Shown here piece after piece: positions 23,872-36,776 of a stretch of DNA of 64,000 nt. The position numbers and the translations under genes are program-made. The notes beneath the pieces were generated by a model. That model searched no databases. It had not been told where the DNA came from and saw nothing but the letters and a program-made list of their open reading frames with translations. The DNA comes from Amaranthus tricolor (Eukaryota > Streptophyta > Magnoliopsida > Caryophyllales > Amaranthaceae): positions 13,734,160 to 13,798,159 of the forward strand of contig NC_080052.1 in the NCBI RefSeq assembly GCF_026212465.1, read 5' to 3'. Every line of letters starts with the position of its first letter. The stretch's first letter is position 1.

Positions 23872-24600
23872 AAGTTTGAGCTACTTTACGCGCGGAATTG
23901 ATAAAAACGCTTAAAAACGCATAAAATCGCAACTTAACTTCTAATTTCTAGCATATGACTATTATTATCAATTCTAACCATTTCAACATAATAATATATG
24001 CCAAGTAGTGTTGTGTGCCAAGTTTCGTGCATAACAAACCATGTTTGACCTACTTTACGCGCGAAATTGACAAAAACGCTTAAAAACGCATAAAATCGCA
24101 ACTTAACTTCTAATTTCTAGCATATGACTATTATTATCAATTCTAACCATTTCAACACAATAATATATGCCAAATAGTGTTGTGTGCCAAGTTTCGTGCA
24201 TAACAAACCATGTTTGACCTACTTTACGCGCGAAATTGACAAAAACGCTTAAAAACCCATAAAATCGCAACTTAACTTCTAATTTCTAGAATATGACTAT
24301 TATTATCAAGTATAACCATTTCAACACAATAATATATTCCAAATAGTGTTGTGTGCCAAGTTTCGTGCATAACAAACCATGTTTGACCTACTTTACGCGC
24401 GAAATTGACAAAAACGCTTAAAAACGCATAAAATCGCAACTTAACTTCTAATTTCTAGCATATGACTATTATTATCAATTCTAACCATTTCAACACAATA
24501 ATATATGCCAAATAGTGTTGTGTGCCAAGTTTCGTGCATAACAAACCATGTTTGACCTACTTTACGCGCGAATTTGACAAATAAAAACGTGAAATTGACA

Positions 24601-24938
24601 GTATCAAACTAGTGACAAGACCACCTTGCACGACACGTGGAGACCAAACCTATTCATCCAGGACCTAGGCTAAAGTGGAAATGGAATCTTGGTACTTGGA
24701 TCTAGCTATCAAGGTCCTAAAACCATTCTAACAATCCCCGTGGACTCCTAGAAGCTGAGCCGATGGAGGGCTGGTCGACAGTTTGCCAGATCAGAATTTT
24801 GTTTAAGTGTTTGTCGTTGTTTCGTGTTCTTTTCATGATTATTTGTAGTTTTTCACTGTGTCATTAATCAAAGCTTACGCACAACATTAATCCTTGCATA
24901 ACCAAGGCCTTAATCAGCCCCGGTTTCGCATCAAAACC
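24601..24938 (+). repeat. Insert copy 23
   Basis: Matches copies 15 and 20; private gacaagacc. Two plain monomers follow. Confidence 0.93.
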
Positions 24939-25498
24939 AAGTTTGAGATACTTTACGCGCGGAATTGACAAAAACGCTTAAAAACGCATAAAATCGCAAC
25001 TTAACTTCTAATTTCTAGCATATGACTATTATTATCAATTCTAACCATTTCAACACAATAATATATGCCAAATAGTGTTGTGTGCCAAGTTTCGTGCATA
25101 ACAAACCATGTTTGACCTACTTTACGCGCGAAATTGACAAAAATGCTTAAAAACCCATAAAATCGCAATTTAACTTCTAATTTCTAGCATATGACTATTA
25201 TTATCAAGTATAACCATTTCAACACAATAATATATGCCAAATAGTGTTGTGTGCCAAGTTTCGTGCATAACAAACCATGTTTGACCTACTTTACGCGCGA
25301 AATTGACAAAAACGCTTAAAAACGCATAAAATCGCAACTTAACTTCTAATTTCTAGCATATGACTATTATTATCAATTCTAACCATTTCAACACAATAAT
25401 ATATGCCAAATAGTGTTGTGTGCCAAGTTTCGTGCATAACAAACCATGTTTGACCTACTTTATGCGCGAATTTGACAAATAAAAACGCGAAATTGACA

Positions 25499-25836
25499 GC
25501 ATCAAACTAGTGACCAGACCACCTTGCACGACACGTGGAGACCAAACCTATTCATCCAGGACCTAGGCTAAAGCGGAAATGGAATCTTGGTACTTGGATC
25601 TAGCTATCAAGGTCCTAAAACCATTCTAACAATCCCCGTGGACTCCTAGAAGCTGAGCCGATGGAGGGCTGGTCGATAGTTTGCCAGATCAGAATTTTGT
25701 TTAAGTGTTTGTGGTTGTTTCGTGTTCTTTTCATGATCATTTGTAGTTTTTCACTGTGTCATTAATCAAAGCTTACGCACAACATTATTCCTTGCATAAC
25801 CAAGGCCTTAATCAGCCCCGGTTTCGCATCAAAACC
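25499..25836 (+). repeat. Insert copy 24
   Basis: Matches copies 16 and 21. One plain monomer follows. Confidence 0.93.
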
Positions 25837-26227
25837 AAGTTTTAGATACTTTACGCGCGGAATTGACAAAAACGCTTAAAAACGCATAAAATCGCAACTT
25901 AACTTCTAATTTCTAGCATATGACTATTATTATCAATTCTAACCATCTCAACACAATAATATATGCCAAATAGTGTTGTGTGCCAAGTTTCGTGAATAAC
26001 AAACCATGTTTGACCTACTTTACGCGCGAAATTGACAAAAACGCTTAAAAACCCATAAAATCGCAACTTAACTTCTAATTTCTAGCATATGACTATTATT
26101 ATCTATTCTAATCATTTCAAAACAATAATATATGCCAAATAGTGTTGTGTGCCAATTTTCGTGCATAACAAACCATGTTTGACCTACTTTACGCGCGAAT
26201 TTGACAAATAAAAACGCGAAATTGACA

Positions 26228-26565
26228 GCATCAAACTAGTGACCAGACCACCTTGCACGACACGTGGAGACCAAACCTATTCATCCAGGACCTAGGCTAA
26301 AGTGGAAATGGAATCTTGGTACTTGGATATAGCTATCAAGGTCCTAAAACCATTCTAACAATCCCCGTGGACTCCTAGAAGCTGAGCCGATGGAGGGCTG
26401 GTCGATAGTTTGCCAGATCAGAATTTTGTTTAAGTGTTTGTCGTTGTTTCATGTTCTTTTCATGATCATTTGTAGTTTTTCACTGTGTCATTAATCAAAG
26501 CTTACGCACAACATTAATCCTTGCATAACCAAGGCCTTAATCAACCCCGGTTTCGCATCAAAACA
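26228..26565 (+). repeat. Insert copy 25
   Basis: Close to copies 17 and 22 but ggatatagctatc, tcaaccccgg and aaaacaaag. Two plain monomers follow. Confidence 0.93.
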
Positions 26566-27125
26566 AAGTTTGAGCTACTTTACGCGCGGAATTGACAAAA
26601 ACGCTTAAAAACGCATAAAATCGCAACTTAACTTCTAATTTCTAGCATATGACTATTATTATCAATTCTAACCATTTCAACACAATAATATATGCCAAAT
26701 AGTGTTGTGTGCCAAGTTTCATGCATAACAAACCATGTTTGACCTACTTTACGCGCGAAATTGACAAAAATGCTTAAAAACCCATAAAATCGCAATTTAA
26801 CTTCTAATTTCTAGCATATGACTATTATTATCAAGTATAACCATTTCAACACAATAATATATGCCAAATAGTGTTGTGTGCCAAGTTTCGTGCATAACAA
26901 ACCATGTTTGACCTACTTTACGCGCGAAATTGACAAAAACGCTTAAAAACGCATAAAATCGCAACTTAACTTCTAATTTCTAGCATATGACTATTATTAT
27001 GAATTCTAACCATTTCAACACAATAATATATGCCAAATAGTGTTGTGTGCCAAGTTTCGTGCATAACAAACCATGTTTGACCTACTTTATGCGCGAATTT
27101 GACAAATAAAAACGCGAAATTGACA

Positions 27126-27463
27126 GCATCAAACTAGTGACCAGACCACCTTGCACGACACGTGGAGACCAAACCTATTCATCCAGGACCTAGGCTAAAG
27201 TGGAAATGGAATCTTGGTACTTGGATCTAGCTATCAAGGTCCTAATACCATTCTAACAATCCCCGTGGACTCCTAGAAGCTGAGCCGAAGGAGGGCTGGT
27301 CGACAGTTTGCCAGATCAGAATGTTGTTTAAGTGTTTGTGGTTGTTTCGTGTTCTTTTCATGATCATTTGTAGTTTTTCACTGTGTCATTAATCAAAGCT
27401 TACGCACAACATTAATCCTTGCATAACCAAGGCCTTAATCAACCCCGGTTTCGTATCAAAACC
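27126..27463 (+). repeat. Insert copy 26
   Basis: cctaatacc, gaatgttg, tcaaccccgg, tttcgtatc; downstream tacgcacgg. Two plain monomers follow. Confidence 0.93.
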
Positions 27464-28023
27464 AAGTTTTAGATACTTTACGCACGGAATTGACAAAAAC
27501 GCTTAAAAACGCATAAAATCGCAACTTAACTTTTAATTTCTAGCATATGACTATTATTATCAATTCTAACCATTTCAACACAATAATATATGCCAAATAG
27601 TGTTGTGTGCCAAGTTTCGTGCATAACAAACCATGTTTGACCTACTTTACGCGCGAAATTGACAAAAATGCTTAAAAACCCATAAAATCGCAATTTAACT
27701 TCTAATTTCTAGCATATGACTATTATTATCAAGTATAATCATTTCAACACAATAATATATGCCAAATAGTGTTGTGTGCCAAGTTTCGTGCATAACAAAC
27801 CATGTTTGACCTACTTTACGCGCGAAATTGACAAAAACGCTTAAAAACGCATAAAATCGCAACTTAACTTCTAATTTCTAGCATATGACTATTATTATCA
27901 ATTCTAACCATTTCAACACAATAATATATGCCAAATAGTGTTGTGTGCCAAGTTTCGTGCATAACAAACCATGTTTGACCTACTTTATGCGCGAATTTGA
28001 CAAATAAAAACGCGAAATTGACA

Positions 28024-28361
28024 GCATCAAACTAGTGACCAGACCACCTTGCACGACACGTGGAGACCAAACCTATTCATCCAGGACCTAGGCTAAAGTG
28101 GAAATGGAATCTTGGTACTTGGATCTAGCTATCAAGGTCCTAAAACCATTCTAACAATCCCCGTGGACTCCTAGAAGCTGAGCCGAAGGAGGGCTGGTCG
28201 ACAGTTTGCCAGATCAGAATGTTGTTTAAGTGTTTGTGGTTGTTTCGTGTTCTTTTCATGATAATTTGTATTTTTTCACTGTGTCATTAATCAAAGCTTA
28301 CGCACAACATTAATCCTTGCATAACCAAGGCCTTAATCAACCCCGGTTTCGCATCAAAACC
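28024..28361 (+). repeat. Insert copy 27
   Basis: gaatgttg, gataatttgtatttttt, tcaaccccgg, agttttagatac. One plain monomer follows. Confidence 0.93.
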
Positions 28362-28752
28362 AAGTTTTAGATACTTTACGCGCGGAATTGACAAAAACGC
28401 TTAAAAACGCATAAAATCGCAACTTAACTTCTAATTTCTAGCATATGACTATTATTATCAATTATAACCATTTCAACACAATAATATATGCCAAATAGTG
28501 TTGTGTGCCAAGTTTCGTGCATAACAAACCATGTTTGACCTACTTTACGCTCGAAATTGACAAAAACGCTTAAAAACCCATAAAATCGCAACTTAACTTC
28601 TAATTTCTAGCATATGACTATTATTATCAATTCTAACCATTTCAACACAATAATATATGCCAAATAGTGTTGTGTGCCAATTTTCGTGCATAACAAACCA
28701 TGTTTGACCTACTTTACGCGCGAATTTGACAAATAAAAACGCGAAATTGACA

Positions 28753-29090
28753 GCATTAAACTAGTGACCAGACCACCTTGCACGACACGTGCAGACCAAA
28801 CCTATTCATCCAGGACCTAGGCTAAAGTGGAAATGGAATCTTGGTACTTGGATCTAGCTATCAAGGTCCTAAAACCATTCTAACAATCCCCGTGGACTCC
28901 CAGAAGCTGAGCCGATGGAGGGCTGGTCGATAGTTTGCCAGATCAGAATTTTGTTTAAGTGTTTGTCGTTGTTTCGTGTTCTTTTCATGGTCATTTGTAG
29001 TTTTTCACTGTGTCATTAATCAAAGCTTACGCACAACATTAATCCTTGCATAACCAAGGCCTTAATCAGCCCCGGTTTCGCATCAAAACC
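28753..29090 (+). repeat. Insert copy 28
   Basis: gcattaaac, cgtgcagacc, actcccagaagc, gtcgatag, catggtcatt; a relative of class d at 38-50 kb. Two plain monomers follow. Confidence 0.93.
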
Positions 29091-29650
29091 AAGTTTGAGC
29101 TACTTTACGCGCGGAATTGACAAAAACGCTTAAAAATGCATAAAATCGCAACTTAACTTCTAATTTCTAGCATATGACTATTATTATCAATTCTAACCAT
29201 TTCAACACAATAATATATGCCAAATAGTGTTGTGTGCCAAGTTTCGTGCATAACAAACCATGTTTGACCTACTTTACGCGCGAAATTGACAAAAATGCTT
29301 AAAAACCCATAAAATCGCAATTTAACTTCTAATTTCTAGCATATGACTATTATTATCAAGTATAACCATTTCAACACAATAATATATGCCAAATAGTGTT
29401 GTGTGCCATGTTTCGTGCATAACAAACCATGTTTGACCTACTTTACGCGCGAAATTGACAAAAACGCTTAAAAACGCATAAAATCGCAACTTAACTTCTA
29501 ATTTCTAGCATATGACTATTATTATCAATTCTAACCATTTCAACACAATAATATATGCCAAATAGTGTTGTGTGCCAAGTTTCGTGCATAACAAACCATG
29601 TTTGACCTAGTTTTTGCGCGAATTTGACAAATAAAAACGCGAAATTGACA

Positions 29651-29988
29651 GCATCAAACTAGTGACCAGACCACCTTGCACGACACGTGGAGACCAAACC
29701 TATTCATCCAGGACCTAGGCTAAAGTGGAAATGGAATCTTGGTACTTGGATCTAGCTATCAAGGTCCTAAAACCATTCTAACAATCCCCGTGGACTCCTA
29801 GAAGCTGAGCCGAAGGAGGGCTGGTCGACAGTTTGCCAGATCAGAATTTTGTTTAAGTGTTTGTGGTTGTTTCGTGTTCTTTTCATGATCATTTGTAGTT
29901 TCTCACTGTGTCATTAATCAAAGCTTACGCACAACATTAATCCTTGCATAACCAAGGCCTTAATCAGCCCCGGTTTCGCATCAAAACC
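29651..29988 (+). repeat. Insert copy 29
   Basis: gccgaagg, gtggttg, tttctcac; upstream tagtttttgcgcg is private. Two plain monomers follow, both type C. Confidence 0.93.
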
Positions 29989-30546
29989 AAGTTTGAGCTA
30001 CTTTACGCGCGGAATTGACAAAAACGCTTAAAAACGCATAAAATCGCAACTTAACTTCTAATTTCTAGCATATGACTATTATTATCAATTCTAACAATTT
30101 TAACACAATAATATATGCCAAATAGTGTTGTGTGCCAAGTTTCCTGCATAACAAACCAAGTTTGAGTACTTTACGCGCGAAATTGACAAAAACACTTAAA
30201 AACGCATAAAATCGCAACTTAACTTCTAATTTCTAGCATATGACTATTATTATCAATTCTAACCATTTCAACACAATAATATATTCCAAATAGTTTTGTG
30301 TGCCAAGTTTCGTGCATAACAAACCAAGTTTGAGTACTTTACGCGCGAAATTGACAAAAACGCTTTAAAACGCATAAAATCGCAACTTAACTTCTAATTT
30401 CTAGCATATGACTATTATTATCAATTCTAACCATTTCAACACAATAATATATGCCAAATAGTATTGTGTGCCAAGTTTCGTGCATAACAAACCATGTTTG
30501 ACCTTCTTTATGCGCGAATTTGACAAATAAAAACGCGAAATTGACA

Positions 30547-30884
30547 GCATCAAACTAGTGACCAGACCACCTTGCACGACACGTGGAGACCAAACCTATT
30601 CATCCAGGACCTAGGCTAAAGTGCAAATGGAATCTTGGTACTTGGATCTAGCTATCAAGGTCCTAAAACCATTCTGACAATCCCCGTGGACTCCTAGAAG
30701 CTGAGCCGAAGGAGGGCTGGTCGACAGTTTGCCAGATCAGAATTTTGTTTAAGTGTTTGTGGTTGTTTCGTGTTCTTTTCATGATCATTTGTAGTTTTTC
30801 ACTGTGTCATTAATCAAATCTTACGCACAACATTAATCCTTGCATAACCAAGGCCTTAATCAGCCCCGGTTTCGCATCAAAACC
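30547..30884 (+). repeat. Insert copy 30
   Basis: gtgcaaatgg, ctgacaatcc, tttgccagatc, tcaaatctt. Two type C monomers follow. Confidence 0.93.
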
Positions 30885-31442
30885 AAGTTTGAGCTACTTT
30901 ACGCGCGGAATTGACAAAAACGCTTAAAAACGCATAAAATCGCAACTTGACTTCTAATTTCTAGCATCTGACTATTATTATCAATTCTAACCATTTCAAC
31001 ACAATAATATATGCCAAATAGTGTTGTGTGCCAAGTTTCGTGCATAACAAACCAAGTTTGAGTACTTTACGCGCGAAATTGACAAAAACGCTTAAAAACG
31101 CATAAAATCGCAACTTAACTTCTAATTTCTAGCATAAGACTATTATCATCAATTCTAACCTTTTCAACACAATAATATATGCCAAGTAGTGTTGTGTGCC
31201 AAGTTTCGTGCATAACAAACCAAGTTTGAGTACTTTACGCGCGAAATTGACAAAAACGCTTAAAAACGCATAAAATCGCAACTTAACTTCTAATTTCTAG
31301 CATATGACTATTATTATCAATTCTAACCATTTCAACACAATAATATATGCCAAATAGTATTGTGTGCCAAGTTTCGTGCATAACAAACCATGTTTGACCT
31401 ACTTTATGCGCGAATTTGACAAATAAAAACGCGAAATTGACA

Positions 31443-31780
31443 GCATCAAACTAGTGACCAGACCACCTTGCACGACACGTGGAGACCAAACCTATTCATC
31501 CAGGACCTAGGCTAAAGTGCAAATGGAATCTTGGTACTTGGATCTAGCTATCAAGGTCCTAAAACCATTCTGACAATCCCCGTGGACTCCTAGAAGCTGA
31601 GCCGAAGGAGGGCTGGTCGACAGTTTGCTAGATCAGAATTTTGTTTAAGTGTTTGTGGTTGTTTCGTGTTCTTTTCATGATCATTTGTAGTTTTTCACTG
31701 TGTCATTAATCAAATCTTACGCACAACATTAATCCTTGCATAACCAAGGCCTTAATCAGCCCCGGTTTCGCATCAAAACC
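31443..31780 (+). repeat. Insert copy 31
   Basis: As copy 30 but tttgctagatc. Two type C monomers follow. Confidence 0.93.
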
Positions 31781-32338
31781 AAGTTTGAGCTACTTTACGC
31801 GCGGAATTGACAAAAACGCTTAAAAACGCATAAAATCGCAACTTAACTTCTAATTTCTAGCATCTGACTATTATTATCAATTCTAACCATTTCAACACAA
31901 TAATATATGCCAAATAGTGTTGTGTGCCAAGTTTCGTGCATAACAAACCAAGTTTGAGTACTTTACGCGCGAAATTGACAAAAACGCTTAAAAACGCATA
32001 AAATCGCAACTTAACTTCTAATTTCTAGCATAAGACTATTATCATCAATTCTAACCTTTTCAACACAATAATATATGCCAAGTAGTGTTGTGTGCCAAGT
32101 TTCGTGCATAACAAACCAAGTTTGAGTACTTTACGCGCGAAATTGACAAAAACGCTTAAAAACGCATAAAATCGCAACTTAACTTCTAATTTCTAGCATA
32201 TGACTATTATTATCAATTCTAACCATTTCAACACAATAATATATGCCAAATAGTATTGTGTGCCAAGTTTCGTGCATAACAAACCATGTTTGACCTACTT
32301 TATGCGCGAATTTGACAAATAAAAACGCGAAATTGACA

Positions 32339-32676
32339 GCATCAAACTAGTGACCAGACCACCTTGCACGACACGTGGAGACCAAACCTATTCATCCAGG
32401 ACCTAGGCTAAAGTGCAAATGGAATCTTGGTACTTGGATCTAGCTATCAAGGTCCTAAAACCATTCTGACAATCCCCGTGGACTCCTAGAAGCTGAGCCG
32501 AAGGAGGGCTGGTCGACAGTTTGCTAGATCAGAATTTTGTTTAAGTGTTTGTGGTTGTTTCGTGTTCTTTTCATGATCATTTGTAGTTTTTCACTGTGTC
32601 ATTAATCAAATCTTACGCACAACATTAATCCTTGCATAACCAAGGCCTTAATCAGCCCCGGTTTCGCATCAAAACC
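32339..32676 (+). repeat. Insert copy 32
   Basis: No difference from copy 31 seen by eye. Two type C monomers follow. Confidence 0.93.
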
Positions 32677-33234
32677 AAGTTTGAGCTACTTTACGCGCGG
32701 AATTGACAAAAACGCTTAAAAACGCATAAAATCGCAACTTAACTTCTAATTTCTAGCATCTGACTATTATTATCAATTCTAACCATTTCAACACAATAAT
32801 ATATGCCAAATAGTGTTGTGTGCCAAGTTTCGTGCATAACAAACCAAGTTTGAGTACTTTACGCGCGAAATTGACAAAAACGCTTAAAAACGCATAAAAT
32901 CGCAACTTAACTTCTAATTTCTAGCATAAGACTATTATCATCAATTCTAACCTTTTCAACACAATAATATATGCCAAGTAGTGTTGTGTGCCAAGTTTCG
33001 TGCATAACAAACCAAGTTTGAGTACTTTACGCGCGAAATTGACAAAAACGCTTAAAAACGCATAAAATCGCAACTTAACTTCTAATTTCTAGCATATGAC
33101 TATTATTATCAATTCTAACCATTTCAACACAATAATATATGCCAAATAGTGTTGTGTGCTAAGTTTCGTGCAAAACAAACCATGTTTGACCTACTTTATG
33201 CGCGAATTTGACAAATAAAAACGCGAAATTGACA

Positions 33235-33572
33235 GCATCAAACTAGTGACCAGACCACCTTGCACAACACGTGGAGACCAAACCTATTCATCCAGGAGCT
33301 AGGCTAAAGTGGAAATGGAATCTTGGTACTTGGATCTAGATATCAAGGTCCTAAAACCATTCTAACAATCCCCGTGGACTCCTAGAAGCTGAGCCGAAGG
33401 AGGGCTGGTCGACAGTTTGCCAGATCAGAATTTTGTTTAAGTGTTTGTGGTTGTTTCGTGTTCTTTTCAAGATCATTTGTAGTTTTTCACTGTGTCATTA
33501 ATCAAAGCTTACGCACAACATTAATCCTTGCATAACCAAGGCCTTAATCAGCCCCGGTTTCGCATCAAAACC
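33235..33572 (+). repeat. Insert copy 33
   Basis: gcacaacacg (private), caggagctagg, ctagatatc, ttcaagatc. Upstream gtgcaaaacaaac. Three plain monomers follow. Confidence 0.93.
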
Positions 33573-34301
33573 AAGTTTGAGCTACTTTACGCGCGGAATT
33601 GACAAAAACGCTTAAAAACGCATAAAATCGCAACTTAACTTATAATTTCTAGCATATGACTATTATTATCAATTCTAACCATTTCAACACAATAATATAT
33701 GCCAAATAGTGTTGTGTGCCAGGTTTCGTGCATAACAAACCATGTTTGACCTACTTTACGCGCGAAATTGACAAAAACGCTTAAAAACGCATAAAATCGC
33801 AACTTAACTTCTAATTTCTAGCATATGACTATTATTATCAATTCTAACCATTTCAACACAATAATATATGCCAAATAGTGTTGTGTGCCAAGTTTCGTGC
33901 ATAACAAACCATGTTTCACCTACTTTACGCGCGAAATTGACAAAAACGCTTAAAAACCCATAAAATCGCAACTTAACTTCTAATTTCTAACATATGACTA
34001 TTATTATCAAGTATAACCATTTCAACACAATAATATATGCCAAATAGTGTTGTGTGCCATGTTTCGTGCATAACAAACCATGTTTGACCTACTTTACGCG
34101 CGAAATTGACTAAAACGCTTAAAAACGCATAAAATCGCAACTTAACTTCTAATTTCTAGCATATGACTATTATTATCAATTATAACATTTTCAACACAAT
34201 AATATATGCCAAATAGTGTTGTGTGCCAAGTTTCGTGCATAACAAACCATGTTTGACCTACTTTATGCGCGAATTTGACAAATAAAAACGCGAAATTGAC
34301 A

Positions 34302-34640
34302 GCATCAAACTAGTGACCAGACCACCTTGCACGACACGTGGAGACCAAACCTATTCATCCAGGACCTAGGCTAAAGTGCAAATGGAATCTTGGTACTTGG
34401 ATCTAGCTATCAAGGTCCTAAAACCATTCTAACAATCCCCGTGGACTCCCAGAAGCTGAGCCGAAGGAGGGCTGGTCGACAGTTTGCCAGATCAGAATTT
34501 TGTTTAAGTGTTTGTGGTTGTTTTGTGTTCTTTTCATGATCATTTGTAGTTTGTCACTGTGTCACTAATCAAAGCTTACGCACAACATTAATCCTTGCAT
34601 AAACAAGGCCTTAATCAGCCCCCGGTTTCGCATGAAAACC
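34302..34640 (+). repeat. Insert copy 34
   Basis: gtgcaaatgg, actcccagaag, gttttgtgttc, tttgtcactgtgtcacta, ataaacaagg, one extra c (agcccccgg), catgaaaacc. Five plain monomers follow. Confidence 0.92.
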
Positions 34641-35705
34641 AAGTTTGAGCTACTTTACGCGCGGAATTGACAAAAACGCTTCAAAACGCATAAAATCGCA
34701 ACTTAACTTCTAATTTCTAGCATATGACTATTATTGTCAATTCTAACCATTTCAACACAATAATATATGCCAAATAGTGTTGTGTGCCAAGTTTCGTGCA
34801 TAACAAACCAAGTTTGAGTACTTTAAGCGCGAAATTGACAAAAACGTTTAAAAACGCATAAAATCGCAACTTAACTTCTAATTTCTAGCATATGACTATT
34901 ATTATCAATTCTAACCTTTTCAACACAATAATATATGCCAAATAGTGTTGTGTGCCAAGTTTCGTGCATAACAAACCAAGTTTGAGTACTTTACGCGCGA
35001 AATTGACAAAAACGCTTAAAAACGCATAAAATCGCAACTTAACTTCTAATTTCTAGCATATGACTATTATTATCAATTATAACCATTTCAACACAATAAT
35101 ATATGCCAAATAGTGTTGTGTGCCATGTTTCGTGCATAACAAACCATGTTTGATCTACTTTACGCGCGAAATTGACAAAAATGCTTAAAAACCCATAATA
35201 TCGCAACTTAACTTCTAATTTCTAGCATATGACTATTATTATCAAGTATAACCATTTCAACACAATAATATATGCCAAATAGTGTTGTGTGCCAAGTTTC
35301 GTGCATAACAAACCATGTTTGACCTACTTTACGCGCGAAATTGACAAAAATGCTTAAAAACCCATAAAATCGCAATTTAACTTCTAATTTCTAGCATATG
35401 ACTATTATTATCAAGTATAACCATTTCAACACAATAATATATGCCAAATAGTGTTGTGTGCCAAGTTTCGTGCATAACAAACCATGTTTGAACTACTTTA
35501 CGCGCGAAATTGACAAAAACGCTTAAAAACGCATAAAATCGCAACTTAACTTCTAATTTCTAGCATATGACTATTATTATCAATTCTAACCATTTCAACA
35601 CAATAATATATGCCAAATAGTGTTGTGTGCCAAGTTTCGTGCATAACAAACCATGTTTGACCTACTTTATGCGCGAATTTGACAAATAAAAACGCGAAAT
35701 TGACA

Positions 35706-36046
35706 GCATCAAACTAGTGACCAGACCACCTTGCACGACACGTGGAGACCAAACCTATTCATCCAGGACCTAGGCTAAAGTGGAAATGGAATCTTGGTAC
35801 TTGGATCTAGCTATCAAGGTCCTAAAACCATTCTAACAATCCCCGTGGACTCCTAGAAGCTGAGCCGAAGGAGGGGTGGGTCGACAGTTTGCCAGATCAG
35901 AATTTTGTTTAAGTGTTTGTGGTTGTTTCGTGTTCTTTTCATGATCATTTGTAGTTTTTCACTGTGTCATTAATCAAAGCTTACGCACAACATTAATCCT
36001 TGCATAACCAAGGGCTTTAATCAGCCCCGGGTTTCGCATCAAAACC
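35706..36046 (+). repeat. Insert copy 35 (341 bp, suspicious base calls)
   Basis: gaggggtgggtcgac, caagggctttaatc and ccccgggtttcg each add 1 bp, and gaggtac replaces gagctac downstream. All involve G or short homopolymers. Consensus error is possible. One plain monomer follows. Confidence 0.9.
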
Positions 36047-36437
36047 AAGTTTGAGGTACTTTACGCGCGGAATTGACAAAAACGCTTAAAAACGCATAAA
36101 ATCGCAACTTAACTTCTAATTTCTAGCATATGACTATTATTATCAATTCTAACCATTTCAACACAATAATATATTCCAAATAGTGTTGTGTGCCATGTTT
36201 CGTGCATAACAAACCATGTTTGACCTACTTTACGCGCGAAATTGACAAAAACGCTTAAAAACGCATAAAATCGCAACTTAACTTCTAATTTCTAGCATAT
36301 GACTATTATTATCAATTCTAACCATTTCAACACAATAATATATGCCAAATAGTGTTGTGTGCCAAGTTTCGTGCATAACAAACCATGTTTGACCTACTTT
36401 ACGCGCGAATTTGACAAATAAAAACGCGAAATTGACA

Positions 36438-36776
36438 GCATCAAACTAGTGACCAGACCACCTTGCACGACACGTGGAGACCAAACCTATTCATCCAGGA
36501 CCTAGGCTAAAGTGGAAATGGAATCTTGGTACTTGGATCTAGCTATCAAGGTCCTAAAACGATTCTAACAATCCCCGTGGACTCCTAGAAGCTGAGCCGA
36601 TGGAGGGGCTGGTCGACAGTTTGCCAGATCAGAATTTTGTTTAAGTGTTTGTCGTTGTTTCGTGTTCTTTTCATGATCATTTGTAGTTTTTCACTGTGTC
36701 ATTAATCAAAGCTTACGCACAACATTAATCCTTGCATAACCAAGGCCTTAATCAGCCCCGGTTTCGCATCAAAACC
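36438..36776 (+). repeat. Insert copy 36
   Basis: One extra g in atggaggggctgg and private aaaacgattc; gtcgttg. Three plain monomers follow, one missing a c (aaaaaccataaaa). Confidence 0.92.

Larger units (their letters stand above)
24601..26565 (+). repeat. Three-insert block, copy 3 of 3
   Basis: Inserts 23-25 repeat the block again, only 2,694 bp after copy 2 starts, so the two inter-block spacers differ. Private changes are gacaagacc in insert 23 and ggatatagctatc, tcaacccc and aaaacaaag in insert 25. Confidence 0.86.
30547..33234 (+). repeat. Higher-order repeat, 896 bp, three copies
   Basis: Copies start at 30547, 31443 and 32339. Each is one insert-bearing unit (gtgcaaatgg, ctgacaatcc, tcaaatctt) plus two type C monomers, one marked by tctgactatt upstream and by taagactattatcatc with acctttt. 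896 equals 560 + 168 + 168. Copies 2 and 3 also share tttgctagatc and are almost identical, so their duplication is the more recent. Confidence 0.9.
33235..35100 (+). repeat. Block duplicated at 54228-56100
   Basis: Inserts 33 and 34 and their monomers match inserts 56 and 57 about 20,993 bp away. Shared markers are caggagctagg with ctagatatc, acttataattt, catgtttcacc, ttctaacatatg, gactaaaacg, aattataac, then gtgcaaatgg with tttgtcactgtgtcacta. Similarity extends left to inserts 32 and 55, where the right-hand copy has three extra monomers. Confidence 0.8.
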
